Positions 45,011 to 55,859 are shown, numbered from the stretch's first letter. The stretch is DNA of 64,000 nucleotides from Chiridota heheva (GCA_020152595.1 JAIGNY010002073.1:248001-312000); one strand, 5' to 3'. Made by a program: numbers and translations. Notes: generated by a model from the sequence alone, not told the origin.

Positions 45011-45207
45011 TGTGTATATTTTTACACTACTTCATTCTATGTAACTGTTCCAGCGTACAGTACAACTGGACATTGTGGGAGTGTGTTGTAAATAAGTGTG
45101 TTAAGCTTAAACTTGTAATCACATTTCTATCTTAATATTTTGCTTAAGTTAGATTTCATATCATTTATTGCAAGATTTACAACTCCCTTTTTCTTTATGT
45201 ACTGTAG

Positions 45208-45256
45208 GCAATAAGATCTTGTGAAGAATATCGGGCATTGTGGAAACGCTGCTCAT
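45208..45256 (+). CDS. C22orf39: C22orf39/PANTS-like microprotein, internal coding exon
   Basis: Exon bounded by CTGTAG before 45,208 and GTGAGT after 45,256. It reads AIRSCEEYRALWKRCS in phase 0 and ends one base into the next codon. CEEYRALWKRC is the first CX9C half of the twin-CX9C (CHCH-type) fold; the vertebrate protein has a matching CX9C with Y and W at corresponding places. Joined to the exons at 47,596 and 49,942 it gives one open frame of about 102 residues, close to the ~105 of the human protein. In vertebrates the product is a small protein linked to synaptic plasticity (PANTS, 22q11.2 region). A short upstream exon with the start codon is not found. Confidence 0.85.
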
Positions 45257-45282
45257 GTGAGTATCTTTCTTTAGTAATACAG

Positions 45283-45454
45283 ACCTCTGTAGTGTAGTGG
45301 TTAGTGCATTGTCCTCTCACCAGCACGTCGCGGATTGAAACCCTAATGGGTCTGCAACCAGTGAGTTTACAACTGGTTATCAAAGGCTGTGGCCGTCTGA
45401 TATAATGGCCAGCACTGGATACTTTTGGGACGTTAAACCTTGCTATGCTAATAC
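45283..45454 (+). mobile_element. tRNA-derived SINE in C22orf39 intron
   Basis: CTGTAGTGTAGTGGTTAGTG is A-box-like and GGATTGAAACCC, about 40 bases on, is B-box-like, so the head derives from a tRNA. The body ends in GGGACGTTAAACCTTGCTAT, similar to the GTTAA(A/G)CC end of the I/Nimb-like LINE. That LINE may therefore have supplied the machinery (inference). Confidence 0.65.
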
Positions 45455-45554
45455 AGAATTGTCTAGTGATGTGTATTAGCATAGCATAGCAAGGTTTAAC
45501 ATTCCGAAAGCAATCAAGATGGCCACAGCCTTTGATAACCAGTTGTGAACTCAC
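45361..45554. repeat. Inverted repeat of SINE ends
   Basis: Left arm 45,361-45,454, right arm 45,473-45,554, only 18 bp apart. GTTAAACCTTGCTATGCTAA is answered by TTAGCATAGCATAGCAAGGT followed by TTAAC, and AACTGGTTATCAAAGGCTGT by ACAGCCTTTGATAACCAGTT. It is two head-to-head partial SINE copies and would make a strong hairpin in the C22orf39 pre-mRNA. The open frame on the minus strand here is a by-product. Confidence 0.9.
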
Positions 45555-45559
45555 TAATC

Positions 45560-47595
45560 ACTAACTCTTTGTACAATTTACCACTTAGTCTAGAATTTGT
45601 TTTAAAGGTCTGCCTTCTAGTTTATAGCATCTGAAGTGTTTGAGTCATGGTTGTTCAAAGTTTGTAGCTTTTTCACTATCTTAGATCACACACTTCAATA
45701 AAATTATGCACATTAAGACCTGATAATTTAGTTTGTCTTAAAGGAGACATGAAGTCTGACATAATCCTCATTTCATATAATAGAATTAAAAAAAAAACAT
45801 TTTTCTGACCAAGTTTCATACCTAAAGCAATCTAACACAATTTTTATAATTATTAAAAACTTTAATTCTACTACTAAATAGTACTATGGGAGCTGATATT
45901 TTATTTTCAAAACATGCAGAATATGATGTCATCAGCCCAGCTGGATGTTGGAATGCTTTGTATTTCTTTATAATCTACCTCAAGATTTCTAGGTTGTGAG
46001 AAATTGTTTTTCTTATGTAAGAGTCAAGGAATTTTTTGTGTATACATGAAATAATAAAACATTCTGTTGAAACTTTGTGTCACATCATTTTGGAATAAAA
46101 ACTTTAATCACATTTATAAGAAATACATTAAATTCCTTATTTTCCTATTGGGGAATTTATGTCATCATGCACAATATTTCAATACAGAATTGAACAAAAT
46201 GGCAGCCTCCATGTGTCAACTTCAAACATGAATAACTTGAGATAGAAATACGATTTTGACTTGCTGTTTTTAGTAGTTGGTTAAGATTTGTATCCTCTAC
46301 CATATGAAATAATGATTGTATCAGACTTGATTTTCTTTAAATGTAAATTGTAAACTGATTTTGATGGGCATATGTACTATTTCTTGATTGAATAGATTAT
46401 AAAATGACTTATGTTGACTTATCCATAATCTTCATGAGATACTTGTGACACTCTAAGCAATATTAGAAGATTATTCTAAAATTAATTGAATTAGCTGAAT
46501 ATCCCATCAAGAATACTGTAGATAAATTCACTATTACAACTGCATGAGTTTTGTAATTGTTGATATAAATCCCAGCCAGCCCAGCGGTCTTATAATCATC
46601 CATTGCTGTTTAATTCTCTAACAAATTTTTTTGAAGAAATCCAGCTAAAATTTGTGAAGTGTTAAACTGGGCCATAGCCACAATCAACTTTTAGATGTTC
46701 TTAATTTCATCATTGGCAATGAAATTGGCAGAGATTGCAATGGAAGGTGCATACTACATTCAATACAAATGTTGTGCAAGTTCAGAAGTCTTGGTCAGCT
46801 CTTATTCAGAAACTGAATGAGAATGAAAAACATTTGAAGGCTGTTTTACCCAGATATTCTTAAAAAAAAAAAAAAATCAAATATAATTACAAGTAGAAGG
46901 GATAACCCATTTTGTGGTATTGTTGGTTGTTATGGTATTTATTAGTACATTGTGTTTCCTGGTGTTTAATGTTAAAGAAAATTCAGTCCATCTCAGTGGT
47001 TTTAAAAGCCTCAATTTCCAAACTACATCACTGAAGTGTTTTTAAAGACAAAATAAATCATTCTCTGGATGGCTACTGTATCTGGTACTGCTGCTAGAAA
47101 AAAAAAAAATCATATTGTTAGATTTAAACCCGTGTTCAGCTACTTCCTGTAAGAAAGGGGGAAATGATCCATACTGCATAACTAAATTCCTTATTTGCTA
47201 ATGGTGAATTTATATTCACAAGGATGAAAGCTTGAACAGCTAGCTATAGGAAGTACTCCATAGGCTTTCCCCAAAGATTTCACTTTCATTGGTCAGAGAT
47301 CTCAATACAATGTGCAATGCAGAGGCTGGTAACTTCAACCAGATTACTCATTTAAAGTGAAATTCATTTTTTTTTTTAAATTTTCATACTCTACCAAATT
47401 GGTCAGGTACATTCAAAAAAATTTTTTCCAAAATGTGAGACAAGGAGATGAAATATATATATATGTGAAAAATAAACATATCGACAACTTGTATCAATGA
47501 CTTGTATTAAAAACAAGGTCTTTAGTTTTGATTTGGGTAAAAGAACATGATCTGCTGAATGAAAAGCTGTTTATTATTTCTTTTTCATTTTTCAG
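45560..47595. other. Rest of C22orf39 intron
   Basis: AT-rich intronic sequence with no further element recognised. The intron as a whole runs from GTGAGT at 45,257 to TTTTTCAG at 47,588-47,595 (2.34 kb). Confidence 0.6.
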
Positions 47596-47714
47596 CATGG
47601 AGTAATCAGTTTCAAGATTATTATGAGTATGGAGAGAGGCAGGATTGCAGTCAACATAAATTAGATTATAAAAATTGCCTGGTCTGGAAGAAATCAGGAT
47701 TAACAGAAGCCAAG
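47596..47714 (+). CDS. C22orf39: C22orf39/PANTS-like microprotein, second visible exon
   Basis: 119-nt exon between TTTTTCAG and GTAAGA. It completes a split serine codon with the previous exon and then reads WSNQFQDYYEYGERQDC, SQHKLDYKNCLVWKKSG, LTEAK, ending in phase 0. CSQHKLDYKNC is the second CX9C, so the protein has both pairs of a twin-CX9C hairpin, and the Y-Y-x-x-G-E-R linker between them matches the vertebrate family. Twin-CX9C proteins are usually oxidised in the mitochondrial intermembrane space, although this member is known from neurons. The following intron is 47,715-49,941. Confidence 0.93.
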
Positions 47715-48582
47715 GTAAGAAATATCCTCAGGTCTTATTTGTTTAGTTTGTAAGGTTCGAGGCCATAAAGTTATAGACTTAATTTGAAGGTGCATTGGAA
47801 TGTGCACAATTAGTAATCCAAACTAGTTGAAGGCCATAGGGTGCTTGAAAATCCTTATGTTTTTGAAAATAAGCAAAAGCCATCCTGACATAATGAGAGG
47901 TTTCCATAGAAGAAATTCATATGCTTCTTGTTGCATGAGAGTAAAATAGTATCTTGGTTGAACACTTGATGGAAGAAAGATGATATGCAGAGCCATTCTT
48001 ATACGAAAGTTGGTAGTGTAATATATAAACGCAAAGGCTGACAGATTATTCAAGTATGCCTTTTGTCATTTTCTAGGCATTTTTTTCAGTTTCATAATGC
48101 AAACTTCTGTTCTTAAAGGATTAGTTCACCACTTGGTCAAGCAAGTAAATTTAATAGGAAAAAGGACTTAAAAAAAAAAAAAAAAAAATCTTATTCTGTT
48201 GTGGACATGTTCAAAGTCACGTATCATTTGTGTAGAAACTGAAATTTACCCCTGTGGTTAAAATCTTTATGTATCTATTCTGTTTTTTTCCTGTGTCAGA
48301 AAAGTAGTAAAACAGAATCTAGTGAGGTAATTATGATTAACTACATAAGAAAGGTTTAATGATGGACAATCAGTTAGTAAAAACATTATATTAATTTTCT
48401 GTAAAATATGTCAACACTTGTTAAGAAAGGGCACCAACCTCATATAGTACTTTTTCCATAATAAGTAACATTTTACTCAAGTGAGACAGAACTTAAAACT
48501 TAAATATTTTCTTAAACAGAATAATGAATTAAAGTACTTTCTTAACAATTTCAGTTTTTAAAGTCCTCTTTCATACAAAATG

Positions 48583-48830
48583 AGAGGTGCAGTGGTTAAA
48601 GAATCATACTCGTTTGCGGAAGGTACCTAGTTCTACTCCCATCACCAGCATGGTTGAGTATGCCACTTCACTTGCTTCAGTCCACTCAGCTGTAAATGAG
48701 TACCAGCACTGCTGGGGAGTTGACCTTTGATGGACTGGCATCATGTCCAGGAGGGTCCTGATGTGCCATGGTGACAGTATGGAATTTACTTTGAACTTTT
48801 TGGTAGATGAACGTGCTTGACTGCTAAACT
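48583..48830 (+). mobile_element. tRNA-derived SINE family 2, sense copy
   Basis: Head AGGTGCAGTGGTTAAAGAAT (A-box-like) and TAGTTCTACTCCC (B-box-like), then a body with CACTTGCTTCAGTCCACTCA, GCTGTAAATGAGTACCAGCA and GATGGACTGGCATCATGTCC. The same body is found inverted at 48,935-49,147. It lies inside the second visible intron of the C22orf39-type gene. Confidence 0.75.
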
Positions 48831-48934
48831 AAGCAGAAATCCTAATGGTGATAAGAGTTTCTTCCTACTGTGGTGCTATTTCTTCTTTATAGAAAAATAA
48901 ACACTTGCTTATCCCCAGTTTCAATGGTGCAAGC

Positions 48935-49147
48935 AGATGATAGTACATGACATCCGCTGGTCGGGACACCAGTCCATCACAGATTAAGTCCCCAGCAGTT
49001 GCTGGAACTCATTTTACAGCTGAGTGGACTGAAGCAAGTTTAGTGAAGTGCCTTGCTAAGGACACAATGCAGCACTCACGACAGGAATTGAACCCTATAC
49101 CTTTCGAATATGGGCATGACTCCTTAACCACTGAGCTACTGCACCTC
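48935..49147 (-). mobile_element. tRNA-derived SINE family 2, antisense copy
   Basis: The minus strand begins CTGAGGTGCAGTAGCTCAGT, has the clean B box GGGTTCAATTCC and the family body (AAACTTGCTTCAGTCCACTC, CAGCTGTAAAATGAG). It is better preserved than the sense copy about 100 bp away, with which it can pair in the intron RNA. Confidence 0.8.
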
Positions 49148-49472
49148 AGATCACCAGGCATGGTGCATAATCAGCAGAATGTCATGAACAGTTGTGGTTT
49201 CTTTTAACTTTCCAACATTTCAAAAACATATTTAGATCTAAAGCAAGTAATACCATGCTGCACTCCGGAGGTATAATTGCAAAGTGCCGCCTTAATTATT
49301 TTCAAATCTAATATCTTAAAGTTGGAACACAAGAAATACTGTCACTCAACAAAATCCATCCAAGGCTTCAGAACAGATTTGAACACAATGTTTTTCAATA
49401 ACCGTGTAAATAAAATAGTTATGAATAATTTTTTTCAAATATATTTTTATTTAAAGGATCTTGTTTTTCAGG

Positions 49473-49812
49473 AGCTTGAAAGCATTCAGGTGCTTGAAAG
49501 CATTCAGGTGCTTGAAAGCATTCAGGTGCTTGAAAGCATTCAGGTGCTTGAAAGCATTCAGGTGCTTGAAAGCATTCAGGTGCTTGAAAGCATTCAGGTG
49601 CTTGAAAGCATTCAGGTGCTTGAAAGCATTCAGGTGCTTGAAAGCATTCAGGTGCTTGAAAGCATTCAGGTGCTTGAAAGCATTCAGGTGCTTGAAAGCA
49701 TTCAGGTGCTTGAAAGCATTCATGAAAGCATTCAGGTGCTTGAAAGCATTCAGGTGCTTGAAAGCATTCAGGTGCTTGAAAGCATTCAGGTGCTTGAAAG
49801 CATTCAGGTGCA
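49473..49812. repeat. 18-bp minisatellite in C22orf39 intron
   Basis: Eighteen full units of GAAAGCATTCAGGTGCTT plus one 12-bp truncated unit at 49,712-49,723. The full units are identical or nearly so, which points to recent expansion. Because 18 is a multiple of three and no unit frame contains a stop, frames on both strands stay open through the array (for example a repeated ESIQVL); these are not taken as genes. The array ends 129 bp before the last coding exon. Confidence 0.97.
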
Positions 49813-49941
49813 TGCTATTATTGAGAGTTTGTTTTCTGAAAGTTGACATAATTATTTATTTTCAACAAGAAATTATAACAAATTTAAATTGTCCAACTTC
49901 CTTAGTTACAAAATCTTTTTACCTCCCACCCATACTTATAG

Positions 49942-50082
49942 AGTTCTTTGATTGCAAGTGAGAGGAAAAGACTAGACGAGCAAAATGCCAAGAAATACCA
50001 CCCATTCTGGGAATTAAGAACTGACCCAAGGAAGGATTGGACAAAGAAGTATGAAGATAAAGAAGGAGCAGTAGCAAGTTAA
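49942..50082 (+). CDS. C22orf39: C22orf39/PANTS-like microprotein, last coding exon
   Basis: Follows TTATAG at 49,936-49,941 and ends with TAA at 50,080-50,082. It reads SSLIASERKRLDEQNAKK, YHPFWELRTDPRKDW and TKKYEDKEGAVAS. Joined to the previous exon (LTEAK + SSLIASER) it matches the vertebrate E-A-Q-Q-S-L-x-x-S-E-R-x-R stretch and the later W-x-x-R-x-x-P-x-x-D-W ending, which fixes the splice junction and rules out a need for an intervening exon. The acidic/lysine tail is less conserved. The 3' UTR has AATAAA at 50,222-50,227. Confidence 0.92.
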   Translation, partial: SSLIASERKRLDEQNAKKYHPFWELRTDPRKDWTKKYEDKEGAVAS

Positions 50083-50221
50083 CAGGTGGGAAACATCTTA
50101 TAAAGATTCCACCTTTGGACTCATCGGTGTGACCAGGCCCAGCAGCAATGCAAAGCCTGGGCTGCAATACTGTCACAAAACAAGAAGTTCTAAATGGTGT
50201 TGGAATTTTTGCTGTAGGTTG

Positions 50222-50227
50222 AATAAA
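50222..50227 (+). promoter_or_regulatory. Polyadenylation signal of C22orf39-like gene
   Basis: AATAAA 140 bp after the stop codon of the C22orf39-type gene, on the same strand. It is the first canonical signal downstream. Confidence 0.6.
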
Positions 50228-50249
50228 GTACTGTATTTTCATTGGCTGA

Positions 50250-50989
50250 AATCTAACTTTGGAAATTGTGCTGAAAACTAACATATTAGATATGTGAAAT
50301 TAATAGCCTGGAAATGCAGAAAAAGAATGAATGAAAGCACAGGTAGGCCAAATGGTAATTTTCAGAGAAATCTAATTTAAAAAAAACTGCTTCTGAAGGG
50401 AATTTTTGTGATATCCATAAGGCTGGTGATTAGGCTATTTTAATGATAGCCGAGATGTGATACCTTTTAAAATGCACTGGGTATAGGAGGGCATTTTTGT
50501 GTTTCTCCTAATATTTACTTTTCAAAGTGGTCCACATTGTGTATTCTGTTTTGTTATAAATTCCTTCCTGTATTTATCATTTTCAAAATACTTCTTATCA
50601 AATAAAACTTGCCAGGAAATAATAGCATTATGTATAGCACCATATTGACAATATATGCAGTTGACAGAAGCTTAATTTTTTCTTCTCATTTACAATCATT
50701 TTTGTTTTAGGCAGGATATTATGTTGGCTTCATGAATGTAAAATTTGCTAGAATTTACATTGACCATAAGTTTTTCATACAAAGGTCCACACCAAGGCAG
50801 TGATCTTTTAATTTGAACAAACAATGACAATTATAAATATTTTCAGATGAGCCAAAATCAACATTCTACTGTACTCTAGAAAATGAGAACAATTGATCAG
50901 AAAAGAAAAGTATGATAATTAAGTATTTTATTATTCACCATCAGAACTGGACAGTCTCTTTCAAAGTGTTTAAAGATTTATGTATTCAT
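50250..50989. other. Intergenic stretch
   Basis: AT-rich; no gene or recognised repeat. Confidence 0.4.
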
Positions 50990-52218
50990 TTGCTCTGTAT
51001 GAGGTTCGGCCTACCGAACTTCACACAGTACTGAGTCTGCCCTACTACATGTGCAGGATTATGTTCTTCAGGCGCTCGACCAGCAGAAAGCTATTTTATT
51101 TCTTATGTTGGATCTGTCTGCCGCGTTTGATACGCTAGACCACCAAATCATGCTTCATCGTTTTGAGCATAGCTTTGGCATTTCTGGCAACGCTTTGGAT
51201 TGGCTATCATCATAGTTTAATTGTCAGACTAACCATGTCCATGTTCCTGGAGCTGACTCCAACACTGTAAATCTTGAATATGGGACCCCACAAGGCTCTG
51301 TTTTAGGACCTTTGTCGTTCACACTTTATACTATCCCAATAGGTGACATATTGCGGAAGCACAAGATCGAGTATCACATATATGCTGATGATATACAGAT
51401 TTTCTTAGCCTTTAACCCTAAAGTTCCACTCGATGCTGAATGTGCTTTATTCAAACTGACCTCCTGTGTGCAAGATATCCAACAGTGGATGATTGCAAAC
51501 AAACTTAAACTTAATGAGGACAAAACAGAGTGTATCATAATCTCTTCATCAAATGCTAGTAAAGCCCTTGAGAACCTCAAGTTTGTATTTGGCAATACTT
51601 GCATCTCACCAGTCACTTCAGTTAAAAATCTGGGAGTTGCTTTCGATAATAGAATGTCAATGGACAACCATGTGACACAACTTAGTAAAACAATTAATTA
51701 TCACATTAGAAACATTGGCAAGATTAAACCGGTACATTGACGTTGAAACCTGTCATTATGTTGTTCGATCACTCATCCTATCACGTTTGGACTACTGTAA
51801 TTCCCTTTTGAATGGTATTACCATGAAAAATGTAAATCGCCTACAGAAACTCCAAAATAAAGCTGCTAAGCTTATCTTTAGGAAACGTCGTCGTGATCAT
51901 GCCTCACCCTTGCTCAACAAATTGCATTGGCTCCCTGTGTCACAGCGAATTTTATACAAAACATGTCTTATTGTCTACAAATCCCTGATACATCAATCAC
52001 CTGAATTCATATCCAACAGTCTGAAACTTTATACACCAGCACGATCCCTTCGCTCCTCTTCTGAAAACTTCCTGACTGAACCCAGAACTAACACCAAAGC
52101 TGGTTCTAGGGCTTTTTCAGCTGCAGCACCCCATGTTTGGAACTCTTTGCCTTCACACATTCGCCATGCCAGTTCACTTGGACAGTTCAAAACACGTCTC
52201 AAGACTTTTCTTTTTTAA
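50990..52218 (+). pseudogene. L2/CR1-like LINE, RT and C-terminus (near-intact frame)
   Basis: 5'-truncated sense LINE. It reads LMLDLSAAFDTLDHQIMLHR, then EYGTPQGSVLGPLSFTLYTI, the catalytic YHIYADDIQIFLAF, MIANKLKLNEDKTECII, SVKNLGVAFDNRM, RSLILSRLDYCNSLLNGI, LQNKAAKLIFRKRRRDH, LHWLPVSQRILYKTCLIVYK and the ending AAPHVWNSLPSHIRHASSLG, then FKTRLKTFLF with TAA at 52,216-52,218. Only two disabling changes were seen: a TAG at 51,213-51,215 in frame and a one-base frameshift near 51,720. It is therefore the youngest-looking RT here, but lacks endonuclease and ORF1. Confidence 0.92.
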
Positions 52219-52320
52219 TCATGTATTACTTACTGAACTTTGGGGCAGCATTCTGGGCGCTTTGTATCCTATGGAAAAGGCGCCTACTACAAATGAACAT
52301 GGATGGATGGATGGATGAGG
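52219..52320 (+). mobile_element. 3' UTR and ATGG tail of the L2/CR1-like LINE
   Basis: Short 3' UTR (GCAGCATTCTGGGCGCTTTG) ending in a (GGAT)n microsatellite at about 52,299-52,318, the kind of simple-repeat tail L2/CR1 elements have in place of poly(A). Confidence 0.7.
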
Positions 52321-52394
52321 TGTAAAACAGACATTAAAAAATTATAATGCAGTGCATGACTTTTTGTGATTACAATATATATTCATGACTGTGT

Positions 52395-52507
52395 TATCAT
52401 AACTGATCATATAGAATATGTACATAACTGGTTTACGTTATCATAACTGGTTTACGTTATCATAACTGATCATATAGAATATGTACATAACTGGTTTACG
52501 TTATGAT
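52395..52507. repeat. Short tandem repeat
   Basis: Units built from TTATCATAACTGATCATATAG plus AATATGTACATAACTGGTTTACG; two full units flank one 19-bp partial unit. Confidence 0.8.
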
Positions 52508-52769
52508 CTTTCCACAATGATATTTAAATTACTATACAATAATTATTTTGACATGTCATTTCAATACATTACACACTTTTTAAATTTGATTCAATTGTGG
52601 TTTGTCTTGCCACACATGACAGCCAGTAAACAAAAAAAAATATGACTAGAAATTGTGCAGTGCGATATTACCCCTTCCTTCTACATGTTACCCTCCCTTG
52701 CACATGTGCAACACATTCTAAGTGGTAGTTCTTGTTCCTTCCATGGTTTATTAAATTCTCTTTAATGTC

Positions 52770-53272
52770 CAGTACATTATTCCGATCAAACCCACCATTC
52801 TCAACCTATCCTGTGTCAACAACATCCACATTACCTGCCTTAGAATAGGTCACACTCACTCCCACCTCCTTATTGGCTCCCCCCACCCCTCTGCAACAAT
52901 TGCCATTGCACCCACACAGTTCATCATGTTCTCCTTGCTTTCCCCCTGTACAACCTTCCCAAGCTTCCCTCCCTGCCCACAACTCAATAGCCGAGCTCTT
53001 TTAAGAAAAAAAACCTCCGGATAAAATTATCTCCTTCCTTTATCATGCTTCCCACTACAACCATATTTAGTCCTCCTTCCCCAGCCCCTCTCTCTCTACA
53101 TTATTTTTTCACCCATACACCTCCTCTCTCGATCCCAGCTTTCTGGCTTTTAGTTCTCGTGTTTCTCTCAATCTCCCCGTTTACTCTCCTTCCTACCTCT
53201 GTAATGATCTAACCTCTCAGGCACAATTTGACCTTTGCTGTTGTGGTGCTGTTAAACTCTCATCACACAAAC
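52770..53272 (+). mobile_element. I/Nimb-like LINE, copy C (short 3' end)
   Basis: Third copy of the 10.7-kb family, truncated after the RNase H domain. CCTTAGAATAGGTCACACTC, the CCTCTGCAACAATTGCCATT stretch that encodes the cysteine/histidine region, and the 3' UTR end TGTTGTGGTGCTGTTAAACT then CTCATCACACAAAC are all shared with copy B. Frames are broken. It ends where the antisense RTE-like fragment starts. Confidence 0.85.
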
Positions 53273-53925
53273 TTTAATGTTTCACCCAAACTAGAAACCG
53301 TCGACATAGCTCTATTCTTTTTGAAATCAATGAAGTGAATGCATAGGGGCGCTTTCCACTCACTGACTTGTTCAACAAAGTTTCTTAAAATGAAAATTTG
53401 TTCAGTTGTGCCTCTACTAAAGCAAAATTCAGCTTTCTCATTACGTAGTCTGCAGTCAATACCCTTCCTTATTCTGTCAATGCCAATCTTTCCAAGTATC
53501 TTGCTGATAAAGGTTAGCAATGTTATCCCTCTCCAGTTCTTACACTCCTTTAGGTCTCCTTTTTTGGGTATCTTAGTGATTAGGCCCTTTGTTCCCTTTC
53601 CTAAGTGTTGGCTCTTCATTCCATATTTGGTCCAACAGCGATTTCTCTGGTAGAAAGCCTACGTCTGCTTTAAGTATTTCACTGGTGATTAAGTCAATGC
53701 CAGGTGCCTTTCCATTCTTGAGGCTTTTTAAAGTATCACTGATTTCTTTAAAAGTGGGTTTGTCAATATCTATCTCAGAGATATCTTGATTTTCTGTATC
53801 CTTATTCTTTACCAGGTTGATGGGTTCCGCTCTATTTAAGATTTCATTAGAGTTAATGCACCGACACAAAATATGCCTAGCATTCATGTTTTGTTCATAC
53901 AATCCCTTTCTTAGTGCCATTGAGA
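53262..53925 (-). pseudogene. RTE-like LINE fragment (antisense)
   Basis: The minus strand encodes SLKNGKAPGIDLITSEILKA, LDQIWNEE, then GLITKIPKKGDLKECKNWRG, ITLLTFISKILGKIGIDRIR, RLRNEKAEFCFSRGTTEQIF and LRNFVEQVSEWKAPLCIHFI, then DFKKN where the catalytic D-F-x-K-A-F-D block begins. The K-I-P-K-K-G-D-L-x-x-C-x-N-W-R-G-I-T-L-L wording is typical of RTE-type elements. It is truncated on both sides and frameshifted near 53,600. Confidence 0.82.
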
Positions 53926-53935
53926 ACTGAGCAAT

Positions 53936-55618
53936 TTTGCTGTGAGCATTTTTTTAAACAGTCATGAAAAAAATATTTGAAAATGTTTTGAATTTTTGTT
54001 CACATGGGATTAAGATTATCAAGGCTTTCTGATGCTACTGGAAAATTTGCACAAAATGTCAGTTCCAGTTGTAGAAAAAGTAGCTTGAGTGGGGCATGAT
54101 TTTTGGTCGCAGCTTGAATTTTGCTTTAGTGGGTGTAAAATCGCCCCTTGAATCAACTTTCATTTACAATCTGAAGGCCATGATACCATGACACCTTCAT
54201 CTTTAAAGAAAACAAATTCAAAATGTATATTTCTCCGTATTTTACTGATTTAAAAAAATCGCACCCTGTGCCGTGTTTGGTGTGCAATGATCTTTTGACA
54301 ATCATTGTGACACAACAGGAACCTCAAAAGACATCAACCTAAGAACCTCATATAGCTGATTTTGTGGATAATTCTTCTACTTATCAAAATAAAGAGATTT
54401 TTTCTTATCTTATGTCTTTTGATGATCAAGCACAACTGTTTTTATTAATAATTGTATACTGTTGTGTAATGCTCTGGGCACTGTTACATACAACTGTTCT
54501 AGGGATTTGGTAATCCCAGACTATTCTACTTACTGTGTTTATACTGTTTTCCAAAACCTCTTTTTGATACACATTACACACAGCTGCACCAATAGTTCTT
54601 CATGTTAACAGTCCTGGCTTTAATTTCATACTTTAATGGACATGTTTTCTTTTAATGTCACACGAAGATAAGCTACAAACTATGCAGTAAATTAAGGTTG
54701 TAAAACAGATCAATATCCATACAAGCGAAGATATAAAACAAATTGAGGAAAATGGCAGCTGTTCTAATCAGATAAGTTGGAAGATTTTCTTGTCATGTTT
54801 TGATTGAAATCACCTGTGTATTTGTGTCTTAATTTGCTTCAGTTGAAACAAATTGGAGAGAATATACAGTTTCTTTCTAACAACTAAATTCTAAAAGCTT
54901 GTTAAAATCAAGTATAGTTTTGGTTGTGTATGCATTGAAGAAAAAAGACAACTTCTGCTGATAAGATAACATTTCAAAGATTCTTCCAATATCAGTTAAA
55001 TAAAACGTCATGTTTAATATGCCAAGTTTTACCATTGCTGTAAAATATTTGTATCTCTTGCTTCACATGCAGGAATTTAAAGTACTATACAGTATATCTT
55101 ATTAAAACATATTATTTTCAAACAAAGAACACTGATAAGATATTTGCTATTTGAAAGGCATAAGGATAAAAATGAGAAAATACAAATCATATTATAACGA
55201 CTATTAAGTGAAATGCCTGTTTTTCATCAATCGGTAAATATAAATTATGTGGTATATTGTGTCTTAGCATAACAGGAAGATATACAAGGAGTGAAATGGT
55301 GCATATGACACACAAAACTTTGCTTCAATCAAGAGAATTTAAAAACAAGTTCATTTTTTAATTTAAAACATTGACTGATGCAAACAATTTATACTACAAA
55401 TAATTGACTAAATTCCAGTTTGCAATAACTTTTTTAATAAATAACACTGCACAAGCCCCATGTTATAACTACCTTTCATATCAGTATATAAATAAATGTT
55501 CATCAAATTGGTTTTACAAAATTATTTTACACCATTCAACCTTCCCTACATTACATACACTAAACAGAAATGACCTTCACCATGATTTCCAATGGTAAAA
55601 TCTTGACATCATTTAAAC
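53936..55618. other. Intergenic stretch
   Basis: AT-rich; no gene or recognised repeat. Confidence 0.4.
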
Positions 55619-55830
55619 ACTTTCTGAAGCACACCCTTAATCATACTTTTAGTTAACCATAATTTATAGACGAACTCAAGCGTAACACCTAATAATACTT
55701 GAGCCACGATCTCTCGAGTTCTTTGCACTCCTTGAGTGGAGTGGAATATAACTTGGAGAGATCTCTTCCTCTTCCACTTACATTTCCTCACTGGGAGATT
55801 ATTACCTGTTAGTAAAGTGCTCATCTCTAT
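55609..55830 (-). CDS. Unassigned ORF / possible terminal exon
   Basis: The minus strand carries an open frame to a TGA near 55,609. It reads KCKWKRKRSLQVIFHSTQGV, QRTREIVAQVLLGVTLEFVY and KLWLTKSMIKGVLQKVFK. An ATG-initiated version is 82 codons. A CTCCCAG that could be a splice acceptor lies just upstream, so it may be the last exon of a gene whose other exons are not seen. The central stretch AQVLLGVTLEFVYKLWL is hydrophobic enough for one membrane helix. I recognise no family, and chance cannot be excluded. Confidence 0.25.
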   Translation of the reverse strand: MEMSTLLTGNNLPVRKCKWKRKRSLQVIFHSTQGVQRTREIVAQVLLGVTLEFVYKLWLTKSMIKGVLQKVFK

Positions 55831-55859
55831 TAAAGTATTATGAACCTCAATATTCATAA

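Noticed and set aside
45195..45554. 119-codon minus-strand open frame
   Set aside because: It covers a sense exon and the inverted SINE pair and has no family resemblance.
48300..48326. 27-nt in-frame microexon (KSSKTESSE) with a good acceptor in the C22orf39 intron
   Set aside because: Direct joining of the exons at 47,714 and 49,942 already matches the family; the microexon would interrupt the conserved EA-x-x-S-L-x-x-S-E-R stretch, and its donor GTAATT is weak.
49277..49961. Long open frames on both strands over the 18-bp repeat (up to 189 codons)
   Set aside because: They exist only because the repeat length is a multiple of three and contains no stop; they lie in an intron of a supported gene.
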